A stretch of 64,000 bases of DNA from Halopseudomonas maritima (GTDB taxonomy: Bacteria; Pseudomonadota; Gammaproteobacteria; Pseudomonadales; Pseudomonadaceae). The notes under the pieces were generated by a model. That model was not told the DNA's origin. It made no database searches and saw only the letters and a program-made list of their open reading frames with translations. This document shows, in pieces, positions 36,675 through 45,845 of this stretch. The DNA lies in assembly GCF_021545785.1 (NCBI RefSeq), contig NZ_CP079801.1, forward strand, positions 3,592,001-3,656,000, read 5' to 3'. Made by a program: the position numbers and the translations under genes. Within the stretch, counting starts at the first letter, position 1, and each line of letters opens with the position of its first letter.

Positions 36675-37403
36675 ATGAATTTGCTGAAGACAGGAGCCTT
36701 GGCAGCATTGCTGTCGGCGCTGTCATTGACCTGTATTACACCCGTTTTTGCTGCGGATGACTACGACGATTACGAGTCTGAATACGTTGATCCTGATCCG
36801 TGGGAGCGTTTCAATCGGGTCAGCTTTCGCTTCAACGACACCCTGGATCGTTACGCGGTAAAGCCGGTCGCCAAGGGCTACAAGGCGGTTACGCCAGAGT
36901 TCTTCCGTGATGGCGTAGGGAATTTCTTCCACAACCTGCAAGAGCCGATGAACTTCCTCAACAACAGCCTGCAGGGCAAGTTCAACGAGGCAGGAGTGGA
37001 TGTCTCGCGCTTCCTCTTCAACACCCTGTTGGGTGGTCTGGGCGTGGTGGATGTGGCTACCCCGATGGGCCTGGAGCGCAACGACGAAGACCTGGGGCAG
37101 ACGCTGGGCTACTGGGGCGTGGAGAGCGGTCCGTACCTGATGTTGCCTTTTTTGGGGCCTAATACCCTGCGTGACACGGCGTCGAAGCTGCCGGAAAACT
37201 TCTTTAACTACACCTACACCGGCTATATCAACGATATCCGTGTGCGTAACCAGTTGTTCGCGCTGGAGACGCTGGATCTGCGGGCCGGCTTGCTGGATCA
37301 GGAGCGCCTGATTACCGGTGATCGCTATACCTTTATTCGCAACGCCTTTTTGCAGAATCGGGAATTCAAGGTGCGCGACGGCAATGTGCCGGATGAGTTC
37401 TGA
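36675..37403 (+). CDS. mlaA: Outer-membrane lipid asymmetry protein MlaA/VacJ
   Basis: A 242-residue MlaA that removes misplaced phospholipids from the outer leaflet and passes them to MlaC. The DPWERFNR motif near 37-44, NFFHNLQEP and GYWGVESGPYLMLPFLGP are diagnostic. The signal peptide (hydrophobic 7-19) seems to end at PVFA/ADDY near 26; the only cysteine, Cys20 in LSLTC, lacks a good lipobox, so it may not be lipidated as in E. coli. A terminator follows at 37423. Confidence 0.92.
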   Translation: MNLLKTGALAALLSALSLTCITPVFAADDYDDYESEYVDPDPWERFNRVSFRFNDTLDRYAVKPVAKGYKAVTPEFFRDGVGNFFHNLQEPMNFLNNSLQGKFNEAGVDVSRFLFNTLLGGLGVVDVATPMGLERNDEDLGQTLGYWGVESGPYLMLPFLGPNTLRDTASKLPENFFNYTYTGYINDIRVRNQLFALETLDLRAGLLDQERLITGDRYTFIRNAFLQNREFKVRDGNVPDEF

Positions 37404-37422
37404 GGTCTGCTGATTCATGCGA

Positions 37423-37451
37423 GCCCGGTCTGCTGCAGGCCGGGCTTTTTT
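37423..37451 (+). terminator. Terminator after mlaA
   Basis: GCCCGG / CCGGGC with an 11-base loop region and six T. Confidence 0.88.
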
Positions 37452-37463
37452 CTGCCGGCAGTG

Positions 37464-37763
37464 TCAGTTCAGGCTGTCAAAGCGCAACCCGAGACTGAAG
37501 CGGCCATCACTCTCAGGCTGGCAACGCACCACTTCGCCCTGTGCCTGCAAGCCCTGCAGCCCGGGGGTGGGAGATGAAATGGTCAGGGTGACAGACGAGC
37601 CTTCGTTGACGGCCTGGTCACTGATCACCAATGCGCCCTGGTTGGACAGGTCGCGGCACAGCACCTCCAGTTGCTGATCTCCGGCGCTCAGTCGAGCGGT
37701 GGCGTCCATGGTCATGCGCATGAAATCGCGTTTCTCGCTGTACTGCTGGTCATGAAATGACAT
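37464..37763 (-). CDS. PilZ-domain protein (c-di-GMP binding)
   Basis: A 99-residue single PilZ domain. The N-terminal RDFMR matches RxxxR and DLSNQG matches [D/N]xSxxG, so both parts of the c-di-GMP site are present. ATG 37763 has GGGAG upstream. A single-domain PilZ protein next to a response regulator with a phosphatase output may link c-di-GMP to the same pathway; this is inference. The next 226 bases to rssB show no clear features. Confidence 0.85.
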   Translation of the reverse strand: MSFHDQQYSEKRDFMRMTMDATARLSAGDQQLEVLCRDLSNQGALVISDQAVNEGSSVTLTISSPTPGLQGLQAQGEVVRCQPESDGRFSLGLRFDSLN

Positions 37764-37989
37764 CGGCGGCTCCCGCTGCAAACAGGTCGATTTTGTAATG
37801 GCAATTTGCTCTTCATCCTAGTGGTGCTGCGGCCTGCAGACAAGCACTCGAATGCGTCCGGGCAACGGTTGCGAGTTAGATCGGATGGGAGTAGTGTTTC
37901 CCCCTTGAAAACGCCGGGGTATCGCCGGTTCGATTCAGCCACCCTGTGGCCGCCTGCCGAGTGCATGGTGGCGTTGACGTAGGGACTCT

Positions 37990-39186
37990 ATGCAGCCTTC
38001 AGGCACGACACTGCTGGTGATTGACGATGACGATCATGTTCGCCAGCGTCTGACAGCTTACTTGGAAGAAAGCGGTTGCGAAGTGCTGCAGGCCGCGTCA
38101 GCCCGTGATGGCGTGGCGCTGTTTGCCAGCGCACGCCCTGAGCTGGTGCTCTGTGATCTTCACCTGGGTGACGGGCAGGGCTTCGAGGTGCTGCGGCAGA
38201 TCACCGAAGCTGGGCTTGAAGTGCCGGTTATCGTGATGTGCGCTGACGGCGCCATGGCTGATGCGGTCGAGGCTTTGCGGCTAGGGGCGAGCGATTTCTT
38301 GCTCAACCCGCTTGGCGATCCTGAGGTGCTGTCGCACGCGGTTCAGCGCGCACTTGACCGTGCGCGCCTGCGACTTGAAAACCAGCGCATTCGAGAGCGA
38401 CTGGAGCGCGCCAACCGTGAGCTTGAGGTTCACCTCAAGGAGTTGCGTGACGATCAGGCCGCCGGGCATCAGGTGCAGCTCAACATGTTGCCGCAAAGCC
38501 CCTGGGTCAGTGGCGAATACCAGTTGGAGCATCGACTGATCCCCTCGCTGTACCTGTCTGGCGACTTTGTCGATTATTTTCGTATTTCTGATTCGCAGCT
38601 CGGTTTTTATCTCGCCGATGTGTCGGGTCATGGCTCGTCCTCAGCGTTCGTCACTGTGCTGCTGAAGTTCATGACCACGCGTCTGATGTACGAGCAGCGC
38701 AAAAGCGAAGCGCAGGCGAGCGGGCGCATTGAGTTCAAGCCGTCCGACGTGCTTGGGCATATCAACCGTAGCCTGATCAATTGCAAGCTTGGCAAGCATG
38801 TGACCATGCTCGGCGGTGTGATTGACGAGCAGGCGCGTACCTTGACCTACAGTATCGGCGGGCATCTCCCCTTGCCGGTTATCTATACTGAAGGGCAGGC
38901 GCGCTATCTGGCAGGCAAAGGACGCCCGGTTGGGCTTTTTGAGGATGCCGTGTATCAGAATGAAACCATCGAGTTGCCGGAGCGCTTTAGCCTGACGCTC
39001 TGCTCCGATGGTGTGCTGGACTGCCTGGAAGGCTCTACGCTGAAGGATAAGGAAGCCCGTTTGCCGGCATTAATTGCCGAGCATGGCGGGACGATGCAGG
39101 GTATTATGGCGGCCCTGGGGTTGGACCCCAATAAAACCATGCCTGATGACATTTCCGTGTTGGTGTTGAGCAGGAACGCAGAATGA
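37990..39186 (+). CDS. rssB: Response regulator with PP2C-type phosphatase output (RssB type)
   Basis: A 398-residue protein: receiver domain (1-120, phosphorylated Asp56 in LVLCDLHLG), a helical linker (about 125-160) and a SpoIIE/PP2C phosphatase domain with ADVSGHG near 210 and a CSDGVLD near 338. It resembles P. aeruginosa RssB (PA2798). Such proteins dephosphorylate STAS antagonists; the STAS gene overlaps its stop. The degenerate, receiver-bearing cousin of E. coli RssB controls RpoS turnover, but whether this one does is not shown. Confidence 0.87.
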   Translation: MQPSGTTLLVIDDDDHVRQRLTAYLEESGCEVLQAASARDGVALFASARPELVLCDLHLGDGQGFEVLRQITEAGLEVPVIVMCADGAMADAVEALRLGASDFLLNPLGDPEVLSHAVQRALDRARLRLENQRIRERLERANRELEVHLKELRDDQAAGHQVQLNMLPQSPWVSGEYQLEHRLIPSLYLSGDFVDYFRISDSQLGFYLADVSGHGSSSAFVTVLLKFMTTRLMYEQRKSEAQASGRIEFKPSDVLGHINRSLINCKLGKHVTMLGGVIDEQARTLTYSIGGHLPLPVIYTEGQARYLAGKGRPVGLFEDAVYQNETIELPERFSLTLCSDGVLDCLEGSTLKDKEARLPALIAEHGGTMQGIMAALGLDPNKTMPDDISVLVLSRNAE

Positions 39187-39671
39187 TGACCACTGGCAAG
39201 ATCCAGTTTGCCGAAGAGCAGGGCACCTTTGTGCTCAAGTTCATTGGTGACGTGCGCCTTACGTTGTGCGCGGCGCTGGATTCTTACATTGAAAAAATCT
39301 TCAGTGTGCTGAGTTTTGAGTCGATCGTCATTGATCTGACCGAAACCGAGTGCATTGATAGTACCTCCCTCGGCCTGCTGGCCAAGCTCTCTATCCTGTC
39401 TCGCCAGAAGGTAGGCTTTCTTCCCACGCTGGTGTCCAACCACGAGGATATGAACCGTCTGCTGCAAAGCATGGGCTTTGATCAGGTGTTCAATATCGTG
39501 CCGGAAAGCACGCCCAGCTGCGAAGAGTTGCAGGATCTGCCAGCGCAGATGCTGTCTGAAGAGAAGGTCAAGCGGAAGGTGCTCGAAGCGCACCGTATCC
39601 TGATGAATCTCAACGACAGCAATCGCGAAGCCTTCCGTGACTTGGTCAGCGCGCTGGAGTCAGGCGCCTGA
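39183..39671 (+). CDS. rssC: STAS-domain anti-sigma antagonist (RssC type)
   Basis: A 162-residue STAS protein with the phospho-serine region IDSTSLG near residues 58-64, followed by a helical tail. It starts four bases before the rssB stop and so forms a phosphatase/STAS switch with it. No anti-sigma kinase is found nearby, as in the remembered P. aeruginosa layout. Its 3' end overlaps the convergent tal gene by 12 bases. Confidence 0.85.
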   Translation: MMTTGKIQFAEEQGTFVLKFIGDVRLTLCAALDSYIEKIFSVLSFESIVIDLTETECIDSTSLGLLAKLSILSRQKVGFLPTLVSNHEDMNRLLQSMGFDQVFNIVPESTPSCEELQDLPAQMLSEEKVKRKVLEAHRILMNLNDSNREAFRDLVSALESGA

Positions 39672-40601
39672 CCCTGCAATCAGGCGCTCCAGCTTAATCT
39701 GATCTGCCGCAAAGGCGCGAATCCCCTCTGCCAGTTTTTCCGTTGCCATGGCATCCTCATTGTGTGCCCAGCGGAAGGCTTTTTCGTCCAGCAATTGGCG
39801 GGCATCGGCGTCGCCCTGACTCAGGAGCGGAGAGGGTTGCAGGCTGCCTTGCTGTTCGCGCAGGCTCTCCAACAATTGCGGGCTGATGGTCAATCGGTCG
39901 CAACCAGTCAGTGCCTCGATCTGTCCGGTGTTGCGGAAACTCGCGCCCATCACCACGGTGTCGTACAGGTGCTGCTTGTAGTAGCGGAATATACGCGCCA
40001 CCGACTGCACGCCCGGATCTTCCAGTCCTGTGTAATCCCGTCCCTCGTGCGCCTTGTACCAGTCGTAGATGCGCCCGACAAAGGGTGAAATCAGGTGCAC
40101 GCCAGCGTCAGCGCAGGCCTGGGCCTGAGCGAAGGAGAACAACAGCGTCAGATTGCATTGAATGCCCTCGCGCTCTAGTGCGGCGGCGGCCTGGATGCCT
40201 TCCCAGGTGGCCGCAATCTTGATCAGCACGCGGTCGCGGGTGACGCCGGCCTGCTCATACAGCTCGATCAGCTCGACGGCCTTGCGCAGCGTAGCGTCCC
40301 GGTCAAACGACAGGCGCGCGTCAACTTCGGTAGAAATGCGCCCCGGTATCAACTGCAGAATTTCGCGACCGATCGCCACGGCAAAGCGGTCACAGGCGTT
40401 GGCAACCGGCTCGGCGCTAGATTGTGCCTCCGCGATGGCCTGTTGCAGTAGCGGCTCGCAGCGCGCTAGCGAAGCGGCTTTCAGTAGTAGAGACGGATTG
40501 GTCGTGGCGTCGGTGGGTTGCAGTTGTGCGATGGCGTCGATGTCGCCAGTGTCGGCAACGATCTGGGTGTGCTGTTTCAGGCTGTCGAGTTTCGAGGTCA
40601 T
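39660..40601 (-). CDS. tal: Transaldolase
   Basis: A 313-residue transaldolase of the pentose phosphate pathway, moving a dihydroxyacetone unit between sugar phosphates. The Schiff-base Lys128 is in VLIKIAATWEG (E. coli Lys132). TTNPSLLL near 34-41 and the EVDARLSFD strand are conserved. It is convergent with and slightly overlaps the STAS gene. Confidence 0.96.
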   Translation of the reverse strand: MTSKLDSLKQHTQIVADTGDIDAIAQLQPTDATTNPSLLLKAASLARCEPLLQQAIAEAQSSAEPVANACDRFAVAIGREILQLIPGRISTEVDARLSFDRDATLRKAVELIELYEQAGVTRDRVLIKIAATWEGIQAAAALEREGIQCNLTLLFSFAQAQACADAGVHLISPFVGRIYDWYKAHEGRDYTGLEDPGVQSVARIFRYYKQHLYDTVVMGASFRNTGQIEALTGCDRLTISPQLLESLREQQGSLQPSPLLSQGDADARQLLDEKAFRWAHNEDAMATEKLAEGIRAFAADQIKLERLIAGSGA

Positions 40602-40750
40602 GATACGAGGCAGATTCCAGAGGGCTTTATCTGACCTTACCTCATGCGCTCTGACCGCCGCAATCGCGCCTGTGCTTCCCTATGCGTCGCGCTCATTGAT
40701 TGGCGGCTTTACAGGCTGCGACAGACGGGCGGGCGAGCCCCTAACAGACC

Positions 40751-41752
40751 CTAGGCCACACGTGCCTGCATCTGTTCAAACAGTTGATCGAACAGCGCCA
40801 GCGGCTGTTCGGTGCGGTGTATCGTGGTGCTCAGCTCGCGACGAAAGTGTCGAGCGCCCGGCAACCCTTGGAATAGTCCGAGCATGTGGCGGGTGATGTG
40901 ATGCATTTGGCCGCCGGCGGCCAGGTGCTGCTCTATGTAGGGGCGCATCTGTGCCAGCACCTCCAGCCGCGTCGGCTGTGGGTGGTCGTCGTTGAAGAAC
41001 GTCTGGTCCACCGCGGCGAGCAGCCATGGGTTGTGGTACGCCTCGCGCCCAACCATCACGCCATCCACGTGGGCCAGCTGAGCCTGCATGACGTCCAGGC
41101 TGGCGAGGCCGCCGTTGAGGATGATTTCCAGCTGCGGAAAGTCGCGCTTGAGCTGTTGCACTACGTCGTACTTGAGCGGGGGAATCTCCCGGTTTTCCTT
41201 TGGAGATAAGCCCTCAAGGATGGCGATACGTGCATGGACGGTGAAGCTGGTGCAGCCAGCGGCGTGCACGGTGCCGACAAAGTCGCACAGCTGCTGGTAG
41301 CTGTCGCGGCCATTGATACCAATGCGGTGTTTAACGGTGACCGGTGTGCTGCAGGCATCTCGCATAGCCTTCACGCAGTCGCCTACCAGTTCGGGGTGGG
41401 CCATCAGGCAGGCGCCAATCATATTGTTCTGCACCCGGTCGCTCGGGCAGCCGACATTCAGGTTCACTTCTGCATAACCGGCCGCCTCGGCCAGCGCCGC
41501 GCACTGCGCCAGCTCCTGCGGGTTGCTGCCGCCCAGCTGCAGCGCCAGCGGTTGCTCGGCGATGTCATAGCCCAGATAACGCGCTCGATCCCCGTGCAGA
41601 ATGGCTCCGGTGGTGACCATTTCCGTGTACAGCAATGCGTGACGGCTGATCAGTCGCGCGAAATAGCGATAGTGCCGGTCAGTCCAATCCATCATCGGCG
41701 CAACGCTGAAGCGGCGATTGGGTTCGGGGCGAGTGGCGCTGCGGTGCTGCAT
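40751..41752 (-). CDS. dusA: tRNA-dihydrouridine(20/20a) synthase
   Basis: A 333-residue flavin enzyme that reduces uridines in the tRNA D loop. SVAPMMDWTDRHYR at the N-terminus, the catalytic Cys102 in NVGCPSDRVQ and the KHRIGI motif identify the DusA branch. It stands alone downstream of tal on the same strand, with 149 bases between. Confidence 0.94.
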   Translation of the reverse strand: MQHRSATRPEPNRRFSVAPMMDWTDRHYRYFARLISRHALLYTEMVTTGAILHGDRARYLGYDIAEQPLALQLGGSNPQELAQCAALAEAAGYAEVNLNVGCPSDRVQNNMIGACLMAHPELVGDCVKAMRDACSTPVTVKHRIGINGRDSYQQLCDFVGTVHAAGCTSFTVHARIAILEGLSPKENREIPPLKYDVVQQLKRDFPQLEIILNGGLASLDVMQAQLAHVDGVMVGREAYHNPWLLAAVDQTFFNDDHPQPTRLEVLAQMRPYIEQHLAAGGQMHHITRHMLGLFQGLPGARHFRRELSTTIHRTEQPLALFDQLFEQMQARVA

Positions 41753-42025
41753 TGGTGGGCCTGTGTATGCTGGAGTGGTGCGAGGGCGTTCAGGCGGCGT
41801 AGTCTAGCATCAAAGGCGGCGCAGGGCGCGTGGCTCGGCGGTTGGGGTCTGTTGCGGTTTCGTTCGCCCGCCTGTTTGCCGCCTGTAAAGCTGTCAATCA
41901 AGCTGCGAGAAAGGCGGGGTGTTCAACGCACCCCTGCGCTTTGCCCGCCTGCCAAATGGCTTCCGGTAGCCAGATGGACTGTCTGTCCGCGCGGGCGGGT
42001 TAGCGTCTTGCTGGCCTGAGGTGTG

Positions 42026-42829
42026 CTATTTGGGAAACAGCGCGGTGACTTGCAGGCGCAGGCCCAGGCCTTCCGGCCCATTGTCCATGCTCTTGGCCCA
42101 GTACCGCACCCCGGCGCCAACGCTGAACAGTTGCCCGCCAATCGGCAGCACTTTGCTCACAATGGCGTTGATCGGGACCTGGCTGTCGTGGTTTTCCCAA
42201 TCCACGGCGGTTTCGGAGTTGAGGGTATAGCTTACGCCCTGTGGTGTGGTGTATGACATGAAGGGTTGCACGAAGGTGCTGCTGATATCGCTTCGGTCGT
42301 CGTCGCCCGCGAAGTCAACGATATGGTTAAACAGGGTGCCGTAGGTCCAGGGGCCTTGTTGGCGCAGTACAACGCCGGTGGGGCCTGCGCCCCATTTGTC
42401 TGCAGTCAGTTCATCCTCGGAGCCTGTAGGCAGCAGAAAAACCGGGCCCAGGCCCCAGATCCAGCCGCTGGTGGTTGGTTCTTTGGGAGAAAAGAACAGG
42501 CTTTGGGCAATGTCGCCTGTACCGCTCTGGCTGCTATTGCCGACTACATCATCCTGGCTGATGAGCGGCAGGATGGTCCGGGAGATCAGGTTCCAGTCAT
42601 CAGATAGCGAGAAGGGTACAACCGGCTGGATGTTAAGGGTGTGGCGATCTCCGTCGTCGTTTGCGCCAATGTTCTGATCATAGTTGTACTGAAAGGGCAC
42701 GCTGATCAGGTCGGCGACCGGGTTACTCAGGGATTTGGCGAGATCTTCGGCGCTTTGCTGGGCATGGGCGCTGGCGCACCAGCCCAGTGTGAGCAGTGTA
42801 GCGGCGTGACGAAGGGAGCGGCGGAGCAT
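42026..42829 (-). CDS. Outer-membrane beta-barrel protein, unknown
   Basis: A 267-residue protein with a signal peptide (likely cut after AHA, residue 23). The rest alternates polar and hydrophobic residues, with many aromatic girdle positions, and ends ...LQVTALFPK, not with a terminal Phe. It resembles the family of putative transporters or channels of the 'neuromedin U'/phenol-degradation type. ATG 42829 has GGAATAAGG upstream. Function unknown. Confidence 0.65.
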   Translation of the reverse strand: MLRRSLRHAATLLTLGWCASAHAQQSAEDLAKSLSNPVADLISVPFQYNYDQNIGANDDGDRHTLNIQPVVPFSLSDDWNLISRTILPLISQDDVVGNSSQSGTGDIAQSLFFSPKEPTTSGWIWGLGPVFLLPTGSEDELTADKWGAGPTGVVLRQQGPWTYGTLFNHIVDFAGDDDRSDISSTFVQPFMSYTTPQGVSYTLNSETAVDWENHDSQVPINAIVSKVLPIGGQLFSVGAGVRYWAKSMDNGPEGLGLRLQVTALFPK

Positions 42830-43067
42830 CCTTATTCCTCGGTGCGGACATTGGCAACTGACAGCGTAGTCCAGCCGCTCTAGTTCGCCACCTTGACTAG
42901 TGTTTACTCGGTTTGTTTGTGGGTGTGCTTGCGCCTATTCACTGTGCTTATGACGCTGCGATCACGAAAGCGGTGTTGCTTTCGGTGGGAGAGTGCCTGG
43001 GCCAGACTGGGCTATCGCGCCTGTAGTTGTCAGGGCCGAGTAGTACAACAATAAGAGAGGTCGTGCG

Positions 43068-44429
43068 ATGCAACAGCCACAACAAGCGAGAAACGCCTGG
43101 CGGGTGCTATTCCTGCTGTTTCTCGCGAACATGTTCAATTTTTTTGACCGCACCATTCCAGCCATCATCATCGAGCCGCTGCGCATGGAGTGGGGGCTCA
43201 GCGACTTTCAGCTGGGTCTGGGCGGCACGGTGTTTACCGTGGTGTACGCCTTGGCGGGTATTCAGCTTGGGCGCATGGCGGACCTTGGCTCGCGCAAGAA
43301 GATCATGGGTTGGGGGCTGGTTGCCTGGAGTGGCTTCACTGCGCTGACGGGCGCGGCCTGGAACTTCTGGAGTTTCCTGCTGATTCGTATGGGGGTTGGG
43401 ATCGGTGAGGCCAGCTATGCGCCTGCCGCCAACTCTCTGCTGGGGGATCTCTTCCCTGCACATCGCCGTGCACGGGCTATGGGGATTTTCATGCTTGGCT
43501 TGCCGCTGGGGCTGTTGCTGGCGTTTTTCACCGTCGGCGCTATGGTCGAGGCCTTCGGCAGCTGGCGTGCGCCGTTCTACATTGCTGCTGTGCCCGGGTT
43601 GATCCTGGCCATCTTTATCTTCTTGATCCGCGAGCCGGCGCGTGGTGCGGCCGAGGCGGTCAGGTCAACCAATCAGGCGCCGGTGGCTAACCCGGTTCGC
43701 AAGATCTTTGCGGTGCGCACCTTCTGGTGGCTGACCCTGGCGGGACTGGCCTACAACTTTGCCTCCTACGCCTGTAACTCCTTTATGGTGCCGATGCTGC
43801 AGCGCTACTACCACATGCCGTTGCAGGATGCCGCCGTGGCGACCGGGGTGATCGTTGGGGTGACGGGTCTGATCGGCCTGACCACGGGGGGCTGGATTGC
43901 GGACAAGGTGCATCAGCGCTGGGCGACCGGTCGCCTGATGTTCGGTGCCATCAGCATGCTGATCGCCGCGCTGGCAACGGGTTACGCGCTGCTGGTGGAT
44001 GAGATTGCCATTGGCGTCTTTGTTGCCGTGTTCTCGGTGGGCTGGCTGTTTTCCTACAACTACTTCACCAGTGTGTACACGGCCATTCAGGATGTGATTG
44101 AGCCGCGCCTGCGTGCCACGGCTGTGGCGCTGTTTTTTGCCGGCCTCTACCTGTTTGGTGGTGGCATGGGGCCTGTGGTGGTGGGGTTGCTGTCCGATCA
44201 TTACGCCGAGGCTGCCCAGGTGGCGGCGGGCGCGGCCGAGATGAACGAGGTCTTCAAGGCGCAGGGCCTGCACGACGCTATGGTCTTGATCCCGGTGGCG
44301 CTGCTGCTGGCGATGGCTGCGTTGCTGGTGGCGGCGCGCAGCTTCGTGGCGGACTCCAAGCGTATGGAAGCGGCGATGGCCAGTGAGCAGCAGGAGGAGC
44401 TGGAGGGCGCTGCGTCCCCCGCAGCCTGA
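43068..44429 (+). CDS. MFS transporter, spinster-like family (copy 2)
   Basis: A 453-residue inner-membrane carrier with 12 predicted helices and the loop motif MADLGSRKK. It shares the order FDRTIPAIIIEPLR...RMGVGIGEA with the carrier at 30954, so they are paralogues. Substrate unknown. ATG 43068 follows AGAGAGG. It is followed by a terminator and convergent pabB. Confidence 0.82.
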   Translation: MQQPQQARNAWRVLFLLFLANMFNFFDRTIPAIIIEPLRMEWGLSDFQLGLGGTVFTVVYALAGIQLGRMADLGSRKKIMGWGLVAWSGFTALTGAAWNFWSFLLIRMGVGIGEASYAPAANSLLGDLFPAHRRARAMGIFMLGLPLGLLLAFFTVGAMVEAFGSWRAPFYIAAVPGLILAIFIFLIREPARGAAEAVRSTNQAPVANPVRKIFAVRTFWWLTLAGLAYNFASYACNSFMVPMLQRYYHMPLQDAAVATGVIVGVTGLIGLTTGGWIADKVHQRWATGRLMFGAISMLIAALATGYALLVDEIAIGVFVAVFSVGWLFSYNYFTSVYTAIQDVIEPRLRATAVALFFAGLYLFGGGMGPVVVGLLSDHYAEAAQVAAGAAEMNEVFKAQGLHDAMVLIPVALLLAMAALLVAARSFVADSKRMEAAMASEQQEELEGAASPAA

Positions 44430-44446
44430 TTTATGCTCACAGCAAG

Positions 44447-44478
44447 CCGTCGCCGGGCAGCCGGCGGCGGTTTTTTTT
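44447..44478 (+). terminator. Terminator between MFS and pabB
   Basis: CCGTCGCCGG / CCGGCGGCGG (one G-T wobble) and eight T. Confidence 0.9.
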
Positions 44479-44480
44479 GC

Positions 44481-45830
44481 TCAGTTGGCTTGGGCGCAAG
44501 GGCTGACCGGCAGGGCGTTTAGCAGGTTGCTGACCTTGGTCAGTGTTTCCTGATACTCGGCAGACTGCACCGAGTCGGCGACGATACCGCCGCCGCCCCA
44601 GCAGTAAATGTGTCCCTGATGGCATACCAGGCTGCGAATGGCGATATTGAAGTCCATCTGGCCTTCGCAACCCAGGTAGCCAACACTGCCGCAATACAGG
44701 CTGCGACGCACAGGCTCCAGCTCTTCGATGATCTGCATGGCGCGGATTTTCGGCGCGCCGGTGATGGAGCCGCCCGGAAAGGCGTGCATCAGCAGGTCGA
44801 TGGCGTCGCAATCCTCACGCAGTTGTCCGGTGACGCTGCTGACCAGGTGATGCACGTTGGCGTAGCTTTCCAGGCTGAACAACTCCGGCACGCGAATACT
44901 GCCGGGGCTGCAGCTGCGGCCGAGGTCGTTGCGCAGCAGATCTACAATCATCAGGTTCTCTGCCCGGTCCTTGTCGCAGCTGATCAACTCCTCGGCCAGG
45001 GCACGATCGTCGGCTGCTGTGCTTCCTCGCGGGCGCGTGCCCTTGATTGGCCGCGTCTCGACCCGGCCGTCGCGCACCTCGATAAAGCGTTCAGGCGACA
45101 GGCTGAGCAGGGTGCCATCAGGCACTGGGACGTAGGCCGAAAAAGGGGTTGGGCTGCGCTCGCGCAGCAGCCCATAGGCTGCCAGCGGGTCGCCGCTGAA
45201 CTGCGCACTGAAGCGTTGGGCCAGGTTGATCTGGTAGCAATCACCCGCATGGATGTAATGCTGGATGCGTTCAAACGCCTGGGCATATTGCTGAGCGCTT
45301 TGATCGGGGCGAAACGGGGTGCTCAGGCTGAACGCGGACAGCGCAGGGCCAGGCTGCTCAAGGGCAGTCAGTATCTCGGCCTGGTGCGCCGCCGAAAGGG
45401 TTGGGTGGCACACCAGCCAGCAGCGGCGCAGCTGGTGATCGCTGACCAGGCTCCAGGTATACAACCCAAAGGCCAGTTCTGGCAGCGCGATATCGTGCCG
45501 GGCCTGCGTGGGCAGGGTTTCCAGTTGGCGGCCGTAGTCATAGGCGAGATAGCCTGCCAGCCCAGCCCCAAAGGGCAGGGTGACGCCATCCGGCCAGCTG
45601 GCCGGTCCGAGCTGCTGCAGGGCGGCGCGCAGCTGTTGCTGATCGGTGGCGGCGTTGTTGCTACCGGTGATGTGTTGCAGTGGGCCGGCGCAGAGAATGC
45701 TGTAGCGGCCCAGCTGGCTGCGCTGGTCGGCGGAATCGAGCAGGATGGGGGCGCCCAGACTGCGCACGGCGTTCAGCCGTGGCAGCGGGTCTGCCTGGTA
45801 CACCAGCTCGTGGAGCTGGTATTCAGGCAT
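44481..45830 (-). CDS. pabB: Aminodeoxychorismate synthase component I
   Basis: A 449-residue PabB that converts chorismate with ammonia to aminodeoxychorismate for folate. PIKGTRPRG near residue 258, the catalytic E of RAENLMIVDLLRNDLGR and PGGSITGAPK near 356 are diagnostic and set it apart from the tryptophan enzyme TrpE only weakly; length (E. coli PabB 453) and context favour PabB. ATG 45830 is chosen; TTG 45845 is an alternative. It may be co-transcribed with the ligase gene upstream, whose stop lies 15 bases before. Confidence 0.88.
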   Translation of the reverse strand: MPEYQLHELVYQADPLPRLNAVRSLGAPILLDSADQRSQLGRYSILCAGPLQHITGSNNAATDQQQLRAALQQLGPASWPDGVTLPFGAGLAGYLAYDYGRQLETLPTQARHDIALPELAFGLYTWSLVSDHQLRRCWLVCHPTLSAAHQAEILTALEQPGPALSAFSLSTPFRPDQSAQQYAQAFERIQHYIHAGDCYQINLAQRFSAQFSGDPLAAYGLLRERSPTPFSAYVPVPDGTLLSLSPERFIEVRDGRVETRPIKGTRPRGSTAADDRALAEELISCDKDRAENLMIVDLLRNDLGRSCSPGSIRVPELFSLESYANVHHLVSSVTGQLREDCDAIDLLMHAFPGGSITGAPKIRAMQIIEELEPVRRSLYCGSVGYLGCEGQMDFNIAIRSLVCHQGHIYCWGGGGIVADSVQSAEYQETLTKVSNLLNALPVSPCAQAN

Positions 45831-45845
45831 GGTAGGAGTCGTCAA

